DNA of 64,000 nucleotides from Poindextera sp963706385 (GCA_963706385.1 OY970153.1:2666001-2730000); one strand, 5' to 3'; positions 19,437 to 28,652 are shown, counted from the stretch's first letter. Made by a program: numbers and translations. The notes: generated from the sequence alone by a model not told the origin.

Positions 19437-19484
19437 GCCGCCTGCGGCGCGCGAGCCCCTCTCCGCGAGGGCGGTCGTCGAGGC

Positions 19485-20375
19485 TCAGGCCGCGTTCAGG
19501 TTCCGCTCTTCGGCCGCGGCGCGCATCGCCTTCTGCAGCTTTTCGAACGCCCGCACCTCGATCTGGCGCACCCGCTCGCGGCTGACGCCGTATTGCGACG
19601 CCAGGTCTTCCAACGTGGTCGGACTGTCCTTTAGCCGTCGCTCGGTAAGAATGTGACGTTCCCGGTCGCTCAGCTCCTTCATCGCCTCTTCCAGAAGCGA
19701 CATGCGGATCGAGCGCTCCTCGTCCTCGGCCAGCTTGGTTTCCTGGCTGACGGCGGTGTCGTCAGCCAGCCAGTCCTGCCACTCGCTCTCGCCGTCCGAG
19801 CGCAGGGGCGCGTTCAACGAGCTGTCCGGGCCCGAGAGACGCCGGTTCATCGAGATGACTTCCTCGTCCAGCACGCCCAGGCGGGTGGCGATGTGGCTGA
19901 CCTGTTCGGGCCGAAGATCACCCTCCTCGAAGGCGCTGATCTCGCTCTTGGCCTTGCGCAGGTTGAAGAACAGCTTCTTCTGCGCCGCGGTGGTGCCCAT
20001 CTTCACCAGCGACCAGGACCTCAGGATATATTCCTGGATCGAGGCCCGGATCCACCACATGGCGTAGGTGGCCAGGCGGAAGCCCTTGTCCGGCTCGAAC
20101 TTCTTGACCGCCTGCATCAGGCCGACGTTGCCCTCGGAGATCACCTCGCCGATCGGCAGCCCATAGCCGCGGTAGCCCATGGCGATCTTGGCCACCAGAC
20201 GCAGGTGGGAGGTGACCAGCTTGTGCGCGGCCTCAGGGTCGCTGTGCTCGCGCCACCGCTTGGCCAGCATGAACTCCTCGTCCTTGCTGAGCATCGGAAA
20301 CTTGCGAATTTCGGTCAGATAACGCGAAAGGCCGCCTTCCGGCGACATAACGGCGAGCGTACTGGCTGCTGCCAT
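19485..20375 (-). CDS. rpoH: heat-shock sigma factor RpoH (sigma-32)
   Basis: RpoH directs RNA polymerase to heat-shock promoters. The 296-residue protein has sigma-70 region 2 (GLMQAVKKFEPDKGFRLATY, AMWWIRASIQEYIL), the RpoH box QKKLFFNLR that distinguishes RpoH from other sigma factors, and region 4 (SDRERHILTERRLKD, YGVSRERVRQIEVRAFEKL). Its usual protease FtsH is encoded about 7 kb away. A 114-base gap to rluD holds its upstream region; no promoter was assigned. Confidence 0.98.
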   Translation of the reverse strand: MAAASTLAVMSPEGGLSRYLTEIRKFPMLSKDEEFMLAKRWREHSDPEAAHKLVTSHLRLVAKIAMGYRGYGLPIGEVISEGNVGLMQAVKKFEPDKGFRLATYAMWWIRASIQEYILRSWSLVKMGTTAAQKKLFFNLRKAKSEISAFEEGDLRPEQVSHIATRLGVLDEEVISMNRRLSGPDSSLNAPLRSDGESEWQDWLADDTAVSQETKLAEDEERSIRMSLLEEAMKELSDRERHILTERRLKDSPTTLEDLASQYGVSRERVRQIEVRAFEKLQKAMRAAAEERNLNAA

Positions 20376-20489
20376 ATCCTCAAGTCCCCACGACAGGAAG
20401 CCTGGCCAGGCGCCACACGCGCCGTCGCCCCCTCCAACATCCTAGATAGGTTCAGGTTGCGTCCGGTTTAAGACCACGATGGGCGGAAA

Positions 20490-21602
20490 TCATGTCCGAG
20501 CATTCAACTCAGGTATTGTTTGTTTCGTCAGGCGCAAGGCTTCGGCCAAGGCCGCCATGTCCGGCGGCGGCGGGGTCTCGAAGCGCAGCATAGCTCCGCT
20601 CACCGGATGGCGAAAGCCGAGCACGGCCGCATGCAACGCCTGCCGCTTCAGGCCCGCTTCGGCCATCGCGGCGCGCACTTCGGCCGCCGCCGGCCCCGAG
20701 CCATACAGTGGATCGCCCAGCACGGGCGCGCCCTTCGAGGCGAGATGCACGCGGATCTGATGGGTCCGGCCGGTCTGCAACGTGCAGACCACCCGCGCCG
20801 CCGTCGGCCGCTCGGACGAACCGAAGCTCGCCTCGACCCGATAGTGGGTCACCGCCTCGCGCCCGCCGGAGCGCAGCACCGCCATCTTCTTGCGGTTGTG
20901 GGGCGAGCGGCCGATGCGGCTGGTGATGGTTCCGCGCCGCGGTTCCGGCGCGCCGCGGGTCAGCGCGATGTAGAGCCGCTCGATGTCGTGGGCCGCGAAC
21001 TGGGCCGAGAGCCCGGCGTGCGCGGCGTCGGACTTGGCGGCGACCATCACCCCCGAGGTGTCCTTGTCCAGCCGGTGCACGATGCCGGGCCGGGCGATGC
21101 CGCCGACGCCCGAAAGGCTCGCGCCACAATGGGCCAAAAGCGCGTTGACCAGAGTGCCGGTCTCGCTGCCGGGCGCCGGGTGGACCGCCATGCCGGCCGG
21201 CTTGTCGATCACGATCAGATGGGCGTCTTCGAACAGCACGGTGAGTGGAATGGACTCGGGCAGGGGCTCGGCGGGAGCGGGCGGCGGGATGCGCAGGCGG
21301 TAGTCGCCGGCCCGGGCCTTGCCGGCGACGTCGCGCACGGGCGCGCCGGCGAAGCTCAAGGCGCCCTCGGCGATCAGGGCCTGCAGGCGCGCGCGCGACA
21401 GGTCCGCGAGCTTGGCCGCCAACGCCTTGTCCAGCCGCTCGCCCGCCTCGCCGGGCGAAAGCGTGACCAGCCGCTCTTCGCCGCCGTCCGCGGTCGGCAG
21501 GTCGTCGTCCTCGAAGGGATCGGGGGCGAGCGTCAGCGTCCGCCGTCCTCCGCGTCGGGCGTCAGGACCAGGCCGTCGTCCCGGACCAGGCGATAGAAGC
21601 AT
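20490..21602 (-). CDS. rluD: RluA-family 23S rRNA pseudouridine synthase
   Basis: The protein has an S4-like RNA-binding region (LDKALAAKLADLSRARLQALI) followed by the pseudouridine synthase domain with catalytic Asp in GIVHRLDKDTSG and the RTHQIRVHL motif. RluD modifies helix 69 of 23S rRNA. The start is uncertain. ATG 21602 gives 370 residues but overlaps hisI by 70 bases; the homologous part begins some 35 residues later and no better ATG, GTG or TTG start precedes it. The rluD name rests on overall resemblance; rluC or sluD are alternatives. Confidence 0.88.
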   Translation of the reverse strand: MLLSPGPGRRPGPDARRGGRRTLTLAPDPFEDDDLPTADGGEERLVTLSPGEAGERLDKALAAKLADLSRARLQALIAEGALSFAGAPVRDVAGKARAGDYRLRIPPPAPAEPLPESIPLTVLFEDAHLIVIDKPAGMAVHPAPGSETGTLVNALLAHCGASLSGVGGIARPGIVHRLDKDTSGVMVAAKSDAAHAGLSAQFAAHDIERLYIALTRGAPEPRRGTITSRIGRSPHNRKKMAVLRSGGREAVTHYRVEASFGSSERPTAARVVCTLQTGRTHQIRVHLASKGAPVLGDPLYGSGPAAAEVRAAMAEAGLKRQALHAAVLGFRHPVSGAMLRFETPPPPDMAALAEALRLTKQTIPELNART

Positions 21603-21949
21603 GAGCGATAGCCCACGTGGCAGGCCCCGCCGTCGCCTTGGGGCCGCACCTTGAGCAGCACCGCGTCCTGGTCGCAGTCGACGCGCACCTCCGCCACTTT
21701 CTGGATCTGGCCGCTGGTCTCGCCCTTCCTCCACAGCGCCTGGCGCGCGCGGCTGAAATAGTGGGCCTCGCCGGTGTCCAGCGTCAGGCGCAGGGCCTCG
21801 GCGTTCATCCAGGCCAGCATCAGGACCTCGCCGGTGTCGGCATGTACGGCGATCGCCGCGATCAGGCCGTCGCGATCGAATTGCGGGGTCAGCCGCTCGC
21901 CGCGCTCCAGCTCGATCGCCGGTCCGGGCGCCGGGAAGGGATCGGACAT
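21533..21949 (-). CDS. hisI: phosphoribosyl-AMP cyclohydrolase HisI
   Basis: HisI opens the purine ring of PR-AMP in histidine synthesis. The 138-residue single-domain protein has VLMLAWMN, the SRARQALWRKGETSG signature, metal-binding DCDQDA and the zinc Cys residues in GGACHVGYRSCFYR. GGAGG stands before the ATG. It is monofunctional, without the HisE pyrophosphohydrolase domain of the enteric enzyme, and overlaps the 5' end of the rluD frame. Confidence 0.97.
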   Translation of the reverse strand: MSDPFPAPGPAIELERGERLTPQFDRDGLIAAIAVHADTGEVLMLAWMNAEALRLTLDTGEAHYFSRARQALWRKGETSGQIQKVAEVRVDCDQDAVLLKVRPQGDGGACHVGYRSCFYRLVRDDGLVLTPDAEDGGR

Positions 21950-21986
21950 TGGACGCCTCCAGGCCCCAGTCCGCGGGCCGCTGAGG

Positions 21987-22619
21987 TTATTTTCTGCCGC
22001 AGAAGTTCAAGAACCGCTGCTGCAGGGCGGGATCGGTCTTGAACACGCCGGTGAAGCGGGTGGTGAGGGTCGAGACGTGCCGGTGACGCACTCCGCGCGT
22101 GGTCATGCACTGGTGTTCGGCGTCGATCAGCACGGCGACGCCAGCGGGCTTCAGCCCGTCGTTGATCGCATCGACGATCTGCTGGGTCAGGGCCTCCTGG
22201 GTCTGCAGCCGGCGGGCGAAAATCTCCACCACCCGCGCCAGCTTCGACAGGCCCACGACCCGGTCGGTCGGCATGTAGGCGACATAGGCCTTGCCCAGGA
22301 ACGGGGCCATGTGGTGCTCGCAGTGGCTCTCCACCTCGATGTCGCGCAGCATGACGATGTCGTCATAGCCCTGGACGTCCTCGAACACCCGCGACAGCTC
22401 CTTGTCGGGATCGGCGCCGTAGCCGTCGAACCATTCGGCGAAGGCTTCGGCCACGCGCTGGGGCGTATCGATCAGGCCCTCGCGGCGCGGATCGTCGCCG
22501 GCCCAGGCGATCAGCGTGCGAACCGCGTCCATCGCCTGTTCGAGCGAGGGCCGGATCACCGGATCGAGGTCAAGTTCGCCCGCGCCGATCAGCTTTCGGT
22601 CCTTGGCCAGAGCATCCAT
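21987..22619 (-). CDS. folE: GTP cyclohydrolase I FolE
   Basis: FolE converts GTP to dihydroneopterin triphosphate, the first step of folate synthesis. The 210-residue protein shows the zinc and catalytic residues in ESHCEHHMAPF, the AYMPTDRVVGLSKLAR signature and CMTTRGVRH. The frame is open further upstream, but ATG 22619 (MDALAKD) fits the family N-terminus. It is divergent from cysS across 183 bases containing a hairpin. Confidence 0.97.
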   Translation of the reverse strand: MDALAKDRKLIGAGELDLDPVIRPSLEQAMDAVRTLIAWAGDDPRREGLIDTPQRVAEAFAEWFDGYGADPDKELSRVFEDVQGYDDIVMLRDIEVESHCEHHMAPFLGKAYVAYMPTDRVVGLSKLARVVEIFARRLQTQEALTQQIVDAINDGLKPAGVAVLIDAEHQCMTTRGVRHRHVSTLTTRFTGVFKTDPALQQRFLNFCGRK

Positions 22620-22647
22620 GGTTTGAAGTTCCCAGGGCTGAGTTGCG

Positions 22648-22665
22648 CCGGGACGATGGTCCCGG
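22648..22665. promoter_or_regulatory. perfect hairpin between folE and cysS
   Basis: CCGGGAC (22648-22654) and GTCCCGG (22659-22665) flank loop GATG, 29 bases before the folE start and 138 bases before cysS. On the folE transcript it would lie in the 5' leader. A folE leader RNA (THF-II riboswitch class) is known in alphaproteobacteria, but I could not match its full consensus here. Confidence 0.3.
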
Positions 22666-22802
22666 AATGACGCGTGCCACCCTTTCGCACCGCCGGGGGT
22701 CAGCCGGTCGCGGCCTTGCCGCCGCCCCATGGCCTCCCGACCGACCTAAAGCTATATGGGAGCAACCTGAGTTCCAACAACCATTCCGCAGCGTCTGGCG
22801 CG

Positions 22803-24188
22803 ATGATTCTCACCCTTCACGACACCATGGCCGGTGAAAAGCGGCCATTCGTCCCGAACGATCCGAAGCGGGTGACGATGTATGTGTGCGGTCCGACCGT
22901 CTATAACTACTCGCACATCGGCAATTTCCGGCCGGTGGTGGTGTTCGACCTCCTGTTCCGCGTGCTGCGCCACATCTATGGGCCAGGGGCGGTGGTCTAC
23001 GCCGCCAACGTCACCGACGTGGACGACAAGATCAACGCCAAGGCGGCCCAGGAGGGCGTGCCGATCGGCGAGATCACCCGCCGCTATCTGGAGGCCTATC
23101 ACGCCGACGCCGCGGCGCTCGGCGCGCTTCGGCCGACCTTCGAGCCGCGCGCGACCCAGACCATGGACGCCATCATCGCCATGATCGGCCGGTTGATCCG
23201 CAATAGCGCCGCCTACGCCGCCGAGGGCCATGTGCTGTTCGACACCCAGGCCTACGCCGGATATGGCCAGCTGTCGGGCCGATCGATGGACGACATGATC
23301 GCCGGCGCGCGGGTGGACGTGGCGCCCTACAAACGCCACCCCGCCGACTTCGTGCTCTGGAAGCCGTCCAAGCCGGGCGAGCCGGAATGGCCCTCGCCCT
23401 GGGGGCCGGGCCGGCCGGGCTGGCACATCGAATGCTCGGCGATGATCGAACAGACCCTGGGCCTGCCGATCGACATCCATGGCGGCGGCATCGACCTGGT
23501 GTTTCCGCACCACGAGAACGAGCGGGCGCAGGGCCTGTGCGCCGACCATGCGAGCGGCTACGCCAACTACTGGCTGCACAATGGCTTCCTCACCTTCGGC
23601 GAGGAGAAGATGTCCAAGAGCCTGGGCAATGTGGTCCTGGCGCACGATCTGCTGGCCAAGGTCCCCGGCGAGGTGGTCCGCTGGGCCCTCTTGTCCGGCC
23701 ACTACCGCCAGCCGCTGGACTGGACCGGCGAGCTGCTCGCCCAGGCGGAAAAATCGCTCGATCGACTGTACGGCGCGCTTCGGCGCGCCGTGGATCTGGA
23801 GACCGCGCCGGGCGAGCCGCCGGCCGCCTTCCTCGAGGCCATCGGCGACGACCTCAACACCCCCCGCGCGTTCGCCGAGCTGTTCGCCCTGGCCAAGACC
23901 CTGGAGACCGCGAGCGAGACGGCCGAGCGGGCGGCGGCCAAGTCGGCCCTGCTGGCGGCGGGGGCCTTGCTGGGCTTTTTGCAAGCCGATCCGGACGCCT
24001 GGTTCGAGGGCGACGCGGACGAGGCGCTGAAGGCGCGGGTCGAGGGGTTGCTCAAGACCCGCCTGGAGGCGCGCCAGGCCAAGGACTGGGCCACCGCCGA
24101 CCGCATCCGCGACGAACTCAACGCGCTGAACGTAGTGGTGATGGACGGCCCGGACGGCGCGACCTGGCGGCTCAGGGAGGCGACATGA
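22803..24188 (+). CDS. cysS: cysteinyl-tRNA synthetase CysS
   Basis: CysS charges tRNA-Cys. The 461-residue class I synthetase has the zinc Cys in YVCGPTVYNYSHIGN, where SHIGN is the HIGH motif, a second zinc segment WHIECSAM, HHENERAQ, and the KMSKS loop EKMSKSLGN. The frame is open upstream to 22674, but ATG 22803 (MILTLHDT) matches the family start and length. Its stop overlaps the next gene (ATGA). Confidence 0.97.
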   Translation: MILTLHDTMAGEKRPFVPNDPKRVTMYVCGPTVYNYSHIGNFRPVVVFDLLFRVLRHIYGPGAVVYAANVTDVDDKINAKAAQEGVPIGEITRRYLEAYHADAAALGALRPTFEPRATQTMDAIIAMIGRLIRNSAAYAAEGHVLFDTQAYAGYGQLSGRSMDDMIAGARVDVAPYKRHPADFVLWKPSKPGEPEWPSPWGPGRPGWHIECSAMIEQTLGLPIDIHGGGIDLVFPHHENERAQGLCADHASGYANYWLHNGFLTFGEEKMSKSLGNVVLAHDLLAKVPGEVVRWALLSGHYRQPLDWTGELLAQAEKSLDRLYGALRRAVDLETAPGEPPAAFLEAIGDDLNTPRAFAELFALAKTLETASETAERAAAKSALLAAGALLGFLQADPDAWFEGDADEALKARVEGLLKTRLEARQAKDWATADRIRDELNALNVVVMDGPDGATWRLREAT

Positions 24189-24646
24189 GCGTGAAACTGG
24201 AACATCGCCTGGGGATCCAGGCGCCGGCCCACGTGGTCTGGGAGGTGATTTCCGACCTGTCGACCTGGCGCGAGTGGAACCCGCTCTATCCCGAGGCCAA
24301 GGGCGTGATCGGCTTCGGCGAGCAGCTGACCCTGACGCTGGCCCCGCCGGGCGGCAAGCCGCGGATCATCCGCCCGGTGGTGCTGGACTGGGCTCCGGAC
24401 GAGGCGATCCACTGGCGGCTTTCGACGATGGCCGGACTGATGACCTCGATCCGCTACCTGGAGATCGAGAAGATGCACGACACCGGCTGCATCTTCTCCA
24501 ACGGCGAGCTGTTCGACGGCCTGTTGGCGTCCGCGATCGGGCGGCGGGCGAAGCGTCGGATCCGCGCGGGCTTCGCGGCGATGGGCGAGGCGGTCCGCGA
24601 CCGGGCCGAGGCGCGCTGGCGCCAGGCCGGCGGCGAGCCCACATAG
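24185..24646 (+). CDS. SRPBCC (START-like) domain protein
   Basis: This 153-residue protein has the polyketide cyclase/START-like pattern: an N-terminal strand and helix IQAPAHVVWEVISDLSTWREWNP, a central antiparallel sheet region, and a long C-terminal helix. Such folds bind hydrophobic ligands in a deep cavity; the ligand is not predictable. It overlaps cysS by 4 bases and precedes the Fe-S scaffold gene by 5 bases, so all are probably co-transcribed. Confidence 0.88.
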   Translation: MSVKLEHRLGIQAPAHVVWEVISDLSTWREWNPLYPEAKGVIGFGEQLTLTLAPPGGKPRIIRPVVLDWAPDEAIHWRLSTMAGLMTSIRYLEIEKMHDTGCIFSNGELFDGLLASAIGRRAKRRIRAGFAAMGEAVRDRAEARWRQAGGEPT

Positions 24647-24651
24647 CCGCC

Positions 24652-25113
24652 ATGATCGACGAACTCTATTCGACGAAGATTCTCAAGCTGGCGGCCAACA
24701 TGCCCCACGCCGGACGCTTGGCCGCGCCCGACGCCAGCGCCGAGAAGGTCTCCAAGCTGTGCGGCTCGAAGATCATCGTCGACGTGGTGGTCAAGGACGG
24801 CAAGGTGGCCGATTTCGCCCAGGACGTCCGGGCCTGCGCGCTCGGTCAGGCGGCCGCCGCAGTGCTCGGCGAGCACGTCATCGGCGCCAACCTGGCGGAG
24901 ATCGAAGTGGCCCGCGACGCGCTTCGTGCTATGCTTAAAGCCGATGGTCCGCCGCCGCGGGGCCGTTTTTCGGAGCTGTCCGTGCTGGAGCCGGTGAAGG
25001 ACTATCCCGCTCGCCACACCTCGACCCTGTTGGCCTTCGAGGCGGCCGCCGAGGCGGTTCGCAAGGCGCAGGCGGCGACAAGCCGGCGAACGCGCCGCGC
25101 CGGCGCGGCTTGA
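24652..25113 (+). CDS. IscU/NifU-N-like iron-sulfur scaffold protein
   Basis: This 153-residue protein begins MIDELYSTKILKLA and has the IscU-like layout. Two of the three usual cluster Cys residues are visible, in KLCGSK (about residue 38) and RACALGQ (about residue 60). The third, expected in the C-terminal helix, is replaced in ARHTSTLLAF. The C-terminus is basic (SRRTRRAG). It may hold an incomplete cluster site or act as a specialised scaffold. It sits close to yidD, folE and hisI; the context does not show a client. Confidence 0.85.
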   Translation: MIDELYSTKILKLAANMPHAGRLAAPDASAEKVSKLCGSKIIVDVVVKDGKVADFAQDVRACALGQAAAAVLGEHVIGANLAEIEVARDALRAMLKADGPPPRGRFSELSVLEPVKDYPARHTSTLLAFEAAAEAVRKAQAATSRRTRRAGAA

Positions 25114-25171
25114 TCAACTCGGGTCGCGAGGCGATAAGCGGGGTCGATGCAGCGTTCGCGGCCGCGCCGGC

Positions 25172-25417
25172 ATGAGCTTTTATGAACGCACCGTCAGGGG
25201 CGCGCACCGCGCCTACAAACTGACGCTCTCGCCCCTGATCGGGCGCCGATGCCGGTTTCTTCCGACCTGTTCGGACTATGCGGCGGAGGTCCTGATCGCC
25301 CACGGTCCCTGGCGCGGCGGGGCGCTCGCCGTTCGCAGGCTGTGCCGATGTCATCCGTGGGGCGGTTCCGGCTGGGATCCGCCTCCGCCGCGGAACTGGA
25401 TGTGTGAAGACCGATGA
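25172..25417 (+). CDS. yidD: membrane protein insertion efficiency factor YidD
   Basis: YidD is a small membrane-associated protein assisting YidC-dependent insertion. The 81-residue product shows the family features: an amphipathic N-terminal helix, YKLTLSPLIGRRCRFLPTCSDYA with two Cys, and RRLCRCHPWGGSGWDPPP. It overlaps the thrS start by 4 bases (ATGA). It is more often found beside rnpA, so pairing with thrS is a local variation. Confidence 0.95.
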   Translation: MSFYERTVRGAHRAYKLTLSPLIGRRCRFLPTCSDYAAEVLIAHGPWRGGALAVRRLCRCHPWGGSGWDPPPPRNWMCEDR

Positions 25418-27336
25418 TCGACCTGATTTTCCCCGACGGCTCGCGTCGACAATTCCCGGACGGCAGTTCCGGCCGCGACGTCGCCGCCGCCATCTCCAAG
25501 TCGCTCGAGAAGAAGGCCATCCTGGTCAAGCTCGACGGCGAACTCCTGGACTTGGCCCGGCCGTTGCCGCGCGGCGGGCGGATCGAGATCGTCACCCGCG
25601 AGGCGCCCGAGGCGCTGGAGGTGATCCGCCACGACGCCGCCCACCTGCTGGCCGAGGCGGTGCAGGAGCTGTTCCCCGCGACCCAGGTGACCATCGGTCC
25701 GAACGTCGAGGATGGCTTCTTCTACGACTTCGCCCGCGACGAGCCGTTCCAGCTCGAAGACCTCGCCAGGATCGAGGCCCGCATGCGCGAGATCGTCGAC
25801 CGCGACGAGACGATCACGCGCGAAGTGGTCGACCGCGACGCGGCCATCGCCGATTTTGAGGCCATGGGCGAGCGCTACAAGGCCGAGATCATCCGCGATA
25901 TCCCCGCCGGCGAGACGGTGACGATCTATCGCCAGGGGGCCTGGAAAGACCTTTGCCGCGGCCCGCACCTGCCCTCGACGCGCCATGTCGGCAAGGCGTT
26001 CAAGCTGACCAAGCTGGCCGGCGCCTACTGGCGCGGGGACCAGAACAACGCCCAGCTGCAGCGCATCTACGGCACCGCCTGGGCCAGGCCGGAAGACCTC
26101 GAAGCCTATCTCAAGCGCGTCGAGGAGGCCGAGAAGCGCGACCATCGCCGGCTTGGCGCGGCCATGGGCCTGTTCCACTTCCAGGAAGAGGGCCGGGGGA
26201 TGATCTTCTGGCACCCCAAGGGCTGGACGCTCTACCGCACCCTACAGAATTATGTGCGCCGACGGATGGAGGACGCGGGCTACGTCGAGGTCAAGACGCC
26301 CCAGATCCTGGACCGCGCCCTGTGGGAGCAATCCGGTCACTGGGATAAGTTCCACGCCAACATGTTCGTCTGCGAGACCGCCGATGGCGAGACCCTGGCG
26401 GTCAAGCCGATGAACTGCCCCGGTCATCTGCAGATCTTCAATCACGGCCAGCGCTCCTACCGCGAGCTGCCGATCCGCATGGCCGAGTTCGACGGCCTGC
26501 ACCGCAACGAAAGCTCCGGCTCGCTGCACGGGGTGATGCGGGTGCGGGGCCTGTCGCAGGACGACGCCCACATCTTCTGCACCGAGGCGCAGATCGAGGC
26601 CGAAGCCAAGGCATTCGTCGAGTTCCTGACCTCGGTCTACGCCGACCTGCAGGTGGAGCTGGATTCGGTCAAGCTGGCCCTGCGGCCCGACCTGCGCCAC
26701 GGCTCCGATGCGATCTGGGACGCGGCCGAGACCAAGCTAGAGCGGGCGGCGCAGGCCGCCGGCGTCGCGGTCGAGCGGCTGCCGAACGAGGGCGCCTTCT
26801 ACGGTCCCAAGCTGGAATTCCACCTGCGCGACGCGATCGGGCGCACCTGGCAATGCGGCACGCTACAACTCGACTACGTTTTGCCCGAGCGGTTGGATGC
26901 GTCCTACATCGGCGAGGACGGGCAAAAGCACCGGCCGGTGATGCTGCACCGGGCGATCCTGGGCTCGCTGGAGCGGTTCATCGGCGTGTTGATCGAGCAC
27001 CATGCCGGCGCCTTTCCGCTGTGGCTGGCGCCGACCCAAGCGGTGGTCGCGACCATCACCTCCGACGCCGACGACTATGCGGCGGCGGCCGTCGCGGCGC
27101 TGAAGAAGGCGGGCCTGCGCATTGAGGCCGACCTGCGCAACGAGAAGATCAACTACAAGGTCCGCGAGCACAGCCTGGCCAAGGTCCCGGTCATCGCCGT
27201 GGTCGGCCGGCGCGAGGCCGAGGAGGGCAAGCTCGCCCTGCGCCGCCTGGGCTCGGACGGCCAGCAGATCGTCACGCTGGACCAGGCCATCGCTCTTCTG
27301 ACCGAAGAAGCCGCGCCGCCAGACCTACGGCGGTAG
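25414..27336 (+). CDS. thrS: threonyl-tRNA synthetase ThrS
   Basis: ThrS charges tRNA-Thr and edits serine. The 640-residue protein has a TGS domain (about 1-60), the editing domain with HDAAHLLAEAVQ, the class II core with the zinc Cys in MNCPGH, motif 2 around FDGLHRNESSGSLHG, motif 3 HRAILGSLERF and a C-terminal anticodon-binding domain. The last 33 codons (27238-27336) are repeated in diverged form at 31552-31650, so this tail may have been exchanged by recombination. Confidence 0.98.
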   Translation: MIDLIFPDGSRRQFPDGSSGRDVAAAISKSLEKKAILVKLDGELLDLARPLPRGGRIEIVTREAPEALEVIRHDAAHLLAEAVQELFPATQVTIGPNVEDGFFYDFARDEPFQLEDLARIEARMREIVDRDETITREVVDRDAAIADFEAMGERYKAEIIRDIPAGETVTIYRQGAWKDLCRGPHLPSTRHVGKAFKLTKLAGAYWRGDQNNAQLQRIYGTAWARPEDLEAYLKRVEEAEKRDHRRLGAAMGLFHFQEEGRGMIFWHPKGWTLYRTLQNYVRRRMEDAGYVEVKTPQILDRALWEQSGHWDKFHANMFVCETADGETLAVKPMNCPGHLQIFNHGQRSYRELPIRMAEFDGLHRNESSGSLHGVMRVRGLSQDDAHIFCTEAQIEAEAKAFVEFLTSVYADLQVELDSVKLALRPDLRHGSDAIWDAAETKLERAAQAAGVAVERLPNEGAFYGPKLEFHLRDAIGRTWQCGTLQLDYVLPERLDASYIGEDGQKHRPVMLHRAILGSLERFIGVLIEHHAGAFPLWLAPTQAVVATITSDADDYAAAAVAALKKAGLRIEADLRNEKINYKVREHSLAKVPVIAVVGRREAEEGKLALRRLGSDGQQIVTLDQAIALLTEEAAPPDLRR

Positions 27337-27354
27337 GGTGTCACGGCGACACCC
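27336..27354. terminator. hairpin after thrS
   Basis: GGGTGTC (27336-27342) and GACACCC (27348-27354) form a perfect 7-base stem around ACGGC immediately after the thrS TAG, between convergent genes. No T-run is present in either direction. Probably a bidirectional transcription end. Confidence 0.4.
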
Positions 27355-27374
27355 AAGCGGATGATCGTCTCCGA

Positions 27375-28652
27375 TCAACCGGCTTCGAATAGCCGTTGTC
27401 CGATGAACTCGCCTTGCGAGGCGCCGCGAGGACAGGCGAACAGGCCGCCGCCGATATGGGTGACGAACTGGTTCATCATGTCGAATTTGGCCATGTTCTC
27501 GAAAATCTTGACGAAGCCGGTTCGCGGATCGCGCTGGTAGCAGACGAAGAGCAGGCCGGCGTCGAACTCCATGCCTTGCCGCCACGGCGGCCAGCGCTCG
27601 GCGACGAAGCTCAGTCCATTGTCGTAGGAATACGACCGGCGAAGGATTTGCACGCCGTCATTGAGGGCCGGTGCGCCGAGCCGGACATGGGAGTTTTCCG
27701 GGATCACGGGATTGCCATCATGATCGACGGCGTCGAGGTCGATCGGGTCGAACTCGTGGGTCTTGCCCAAGGCCGCGCCGGAGTCCTTCCGGCGGCCCAT
27801 GGTCTGCTCTTGGAAGGCCAGCTTCATGCGGTCCCAGTGCTCGAGCGCGATGCGGATCGGCCGCGCGACCATGTAGCTGCCGCCGCACATCCAGGCGTCG
27901 CCCTCCTGGCCCACCCAGATGAACTGATCCATCAGCTTCGAGTCGGTGAGCGGGGGGTTCATGGTGCCGTCCTTGAACCCCATCAGGTTGCGTGGCGTCT
28001 CGCCAGCGGCGTAGCCCGCCACGAAGCCTGGTTGGGCCCACCGCAACTGAGCGACGCCATCGGCCAGCCGCGAGAGTTGGCGCACCGCGTGAAAGGCGAC
28101 CTGTGGATCGTCGGCGCAGGCCTGCACCGACAGATCCCCGCCGGTGCGCTGGGCGACGAGCTGATCGCCGTTGAAGCGGGGCAGGTCGATCAAAGCCGCC
28201 GGTCGCAGGTGCGCGAGGCCGAACCGGTCCTGGCCGTCTTTGGCGAACAACCCCGCGCCGAATCCGAAGGTTACGGTCAGACGCGCGGGAGCCAAGCCCA
28301 GAACCTCGCCGGAATCGGCGGGCGGGTCCGACGGGTCGGACCCTAAAACGCGAGCCGTTTGTCCAGAGGTCATTCTCGCCGACGCATCTGTCCAGGCGCG
28401 CAGCAGGCCGACGACATCGTCGCGTCTAGCTGTTACGAGATCAAAGGCCGCGAAATAGGTGTGCTTCTGGGCGGGCGTTATAATTCCGGCTTGGTGCGAG
28501 CCCCAGAAGGCTTCCGTTCGCCCCTTGGGCGGGGTGGCCATTGCCGCCGATGCGGACGTCGTAATGACGCCCGCCGCGCCCGCCAACCCCGCCGCGCCGG
28601 TCAGGAACAAGCGCCGGGATGTCCCGGGTTCGGCATCACTGGGGCTGCTCAT
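27375..28652 (-). CDS. Tat-exported EfeB/DyP-type haem peroxidase
   Basis: This 425-residue protein has a twin-arginine signal (SRRLFLTGAAGLAGAAG) and the EfeB-type DyP pattern: the catalytic Asp in GFKDGTMNPP, the EfeB-like MCGGSYMVARPIRIALEHWDRM, the proximal His region SHVRLGAP and distal Arg in RRSYSYDNG. EfeB works in the periplasm with EfeO and EfeU in ferrous iron uptake, and may also oxidise or deferrate haem. No efeO or efeU is here; the partners are a propeller protein and an OprB-like porin. ATG 28652 overlaps the preceding gene by 4 bases. The frame continues open upstream in the antisense direction of nothing recognisable. Confidence 0.93.
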   Translation of the reverse strand: MSSPSDAEPGTSRRLFLTGAAGLAGAAGVITTSASAAMATPPKGRTEAFWGSHQAGIITPAQKHTYFAAFDLVTARRDDVVGLLRAWTDASARMTSGQTARVLGSDPSDPPADSGEVLGLAPARLTVTFGFGAGLFAKDGQDRFGLAHLRPAALIDLPRFNGDQLVAQRTGGDLSVQACADDPQVAFHAVRQLSRLADGVAQLRWAQPGFVAGYAAGETPRNLMGFKDGTMNPPLTDSKLMDQFIWVGQEGDAWMCGGSYMVARPIRIALEHWDRMKLAFQEQTMGRRKDSGAALGKTHEFDPIDLDAVDHDGNPVIPENSHVRLGAPALNDGVQILRRSYSYDNGLSFVAERWPPWRQGMEFDAGLLFVCYQRDPRTGFVKIFENMAKFDMMNQFVTHIGGGLFACPRGASQGEFIGQRLFEAG

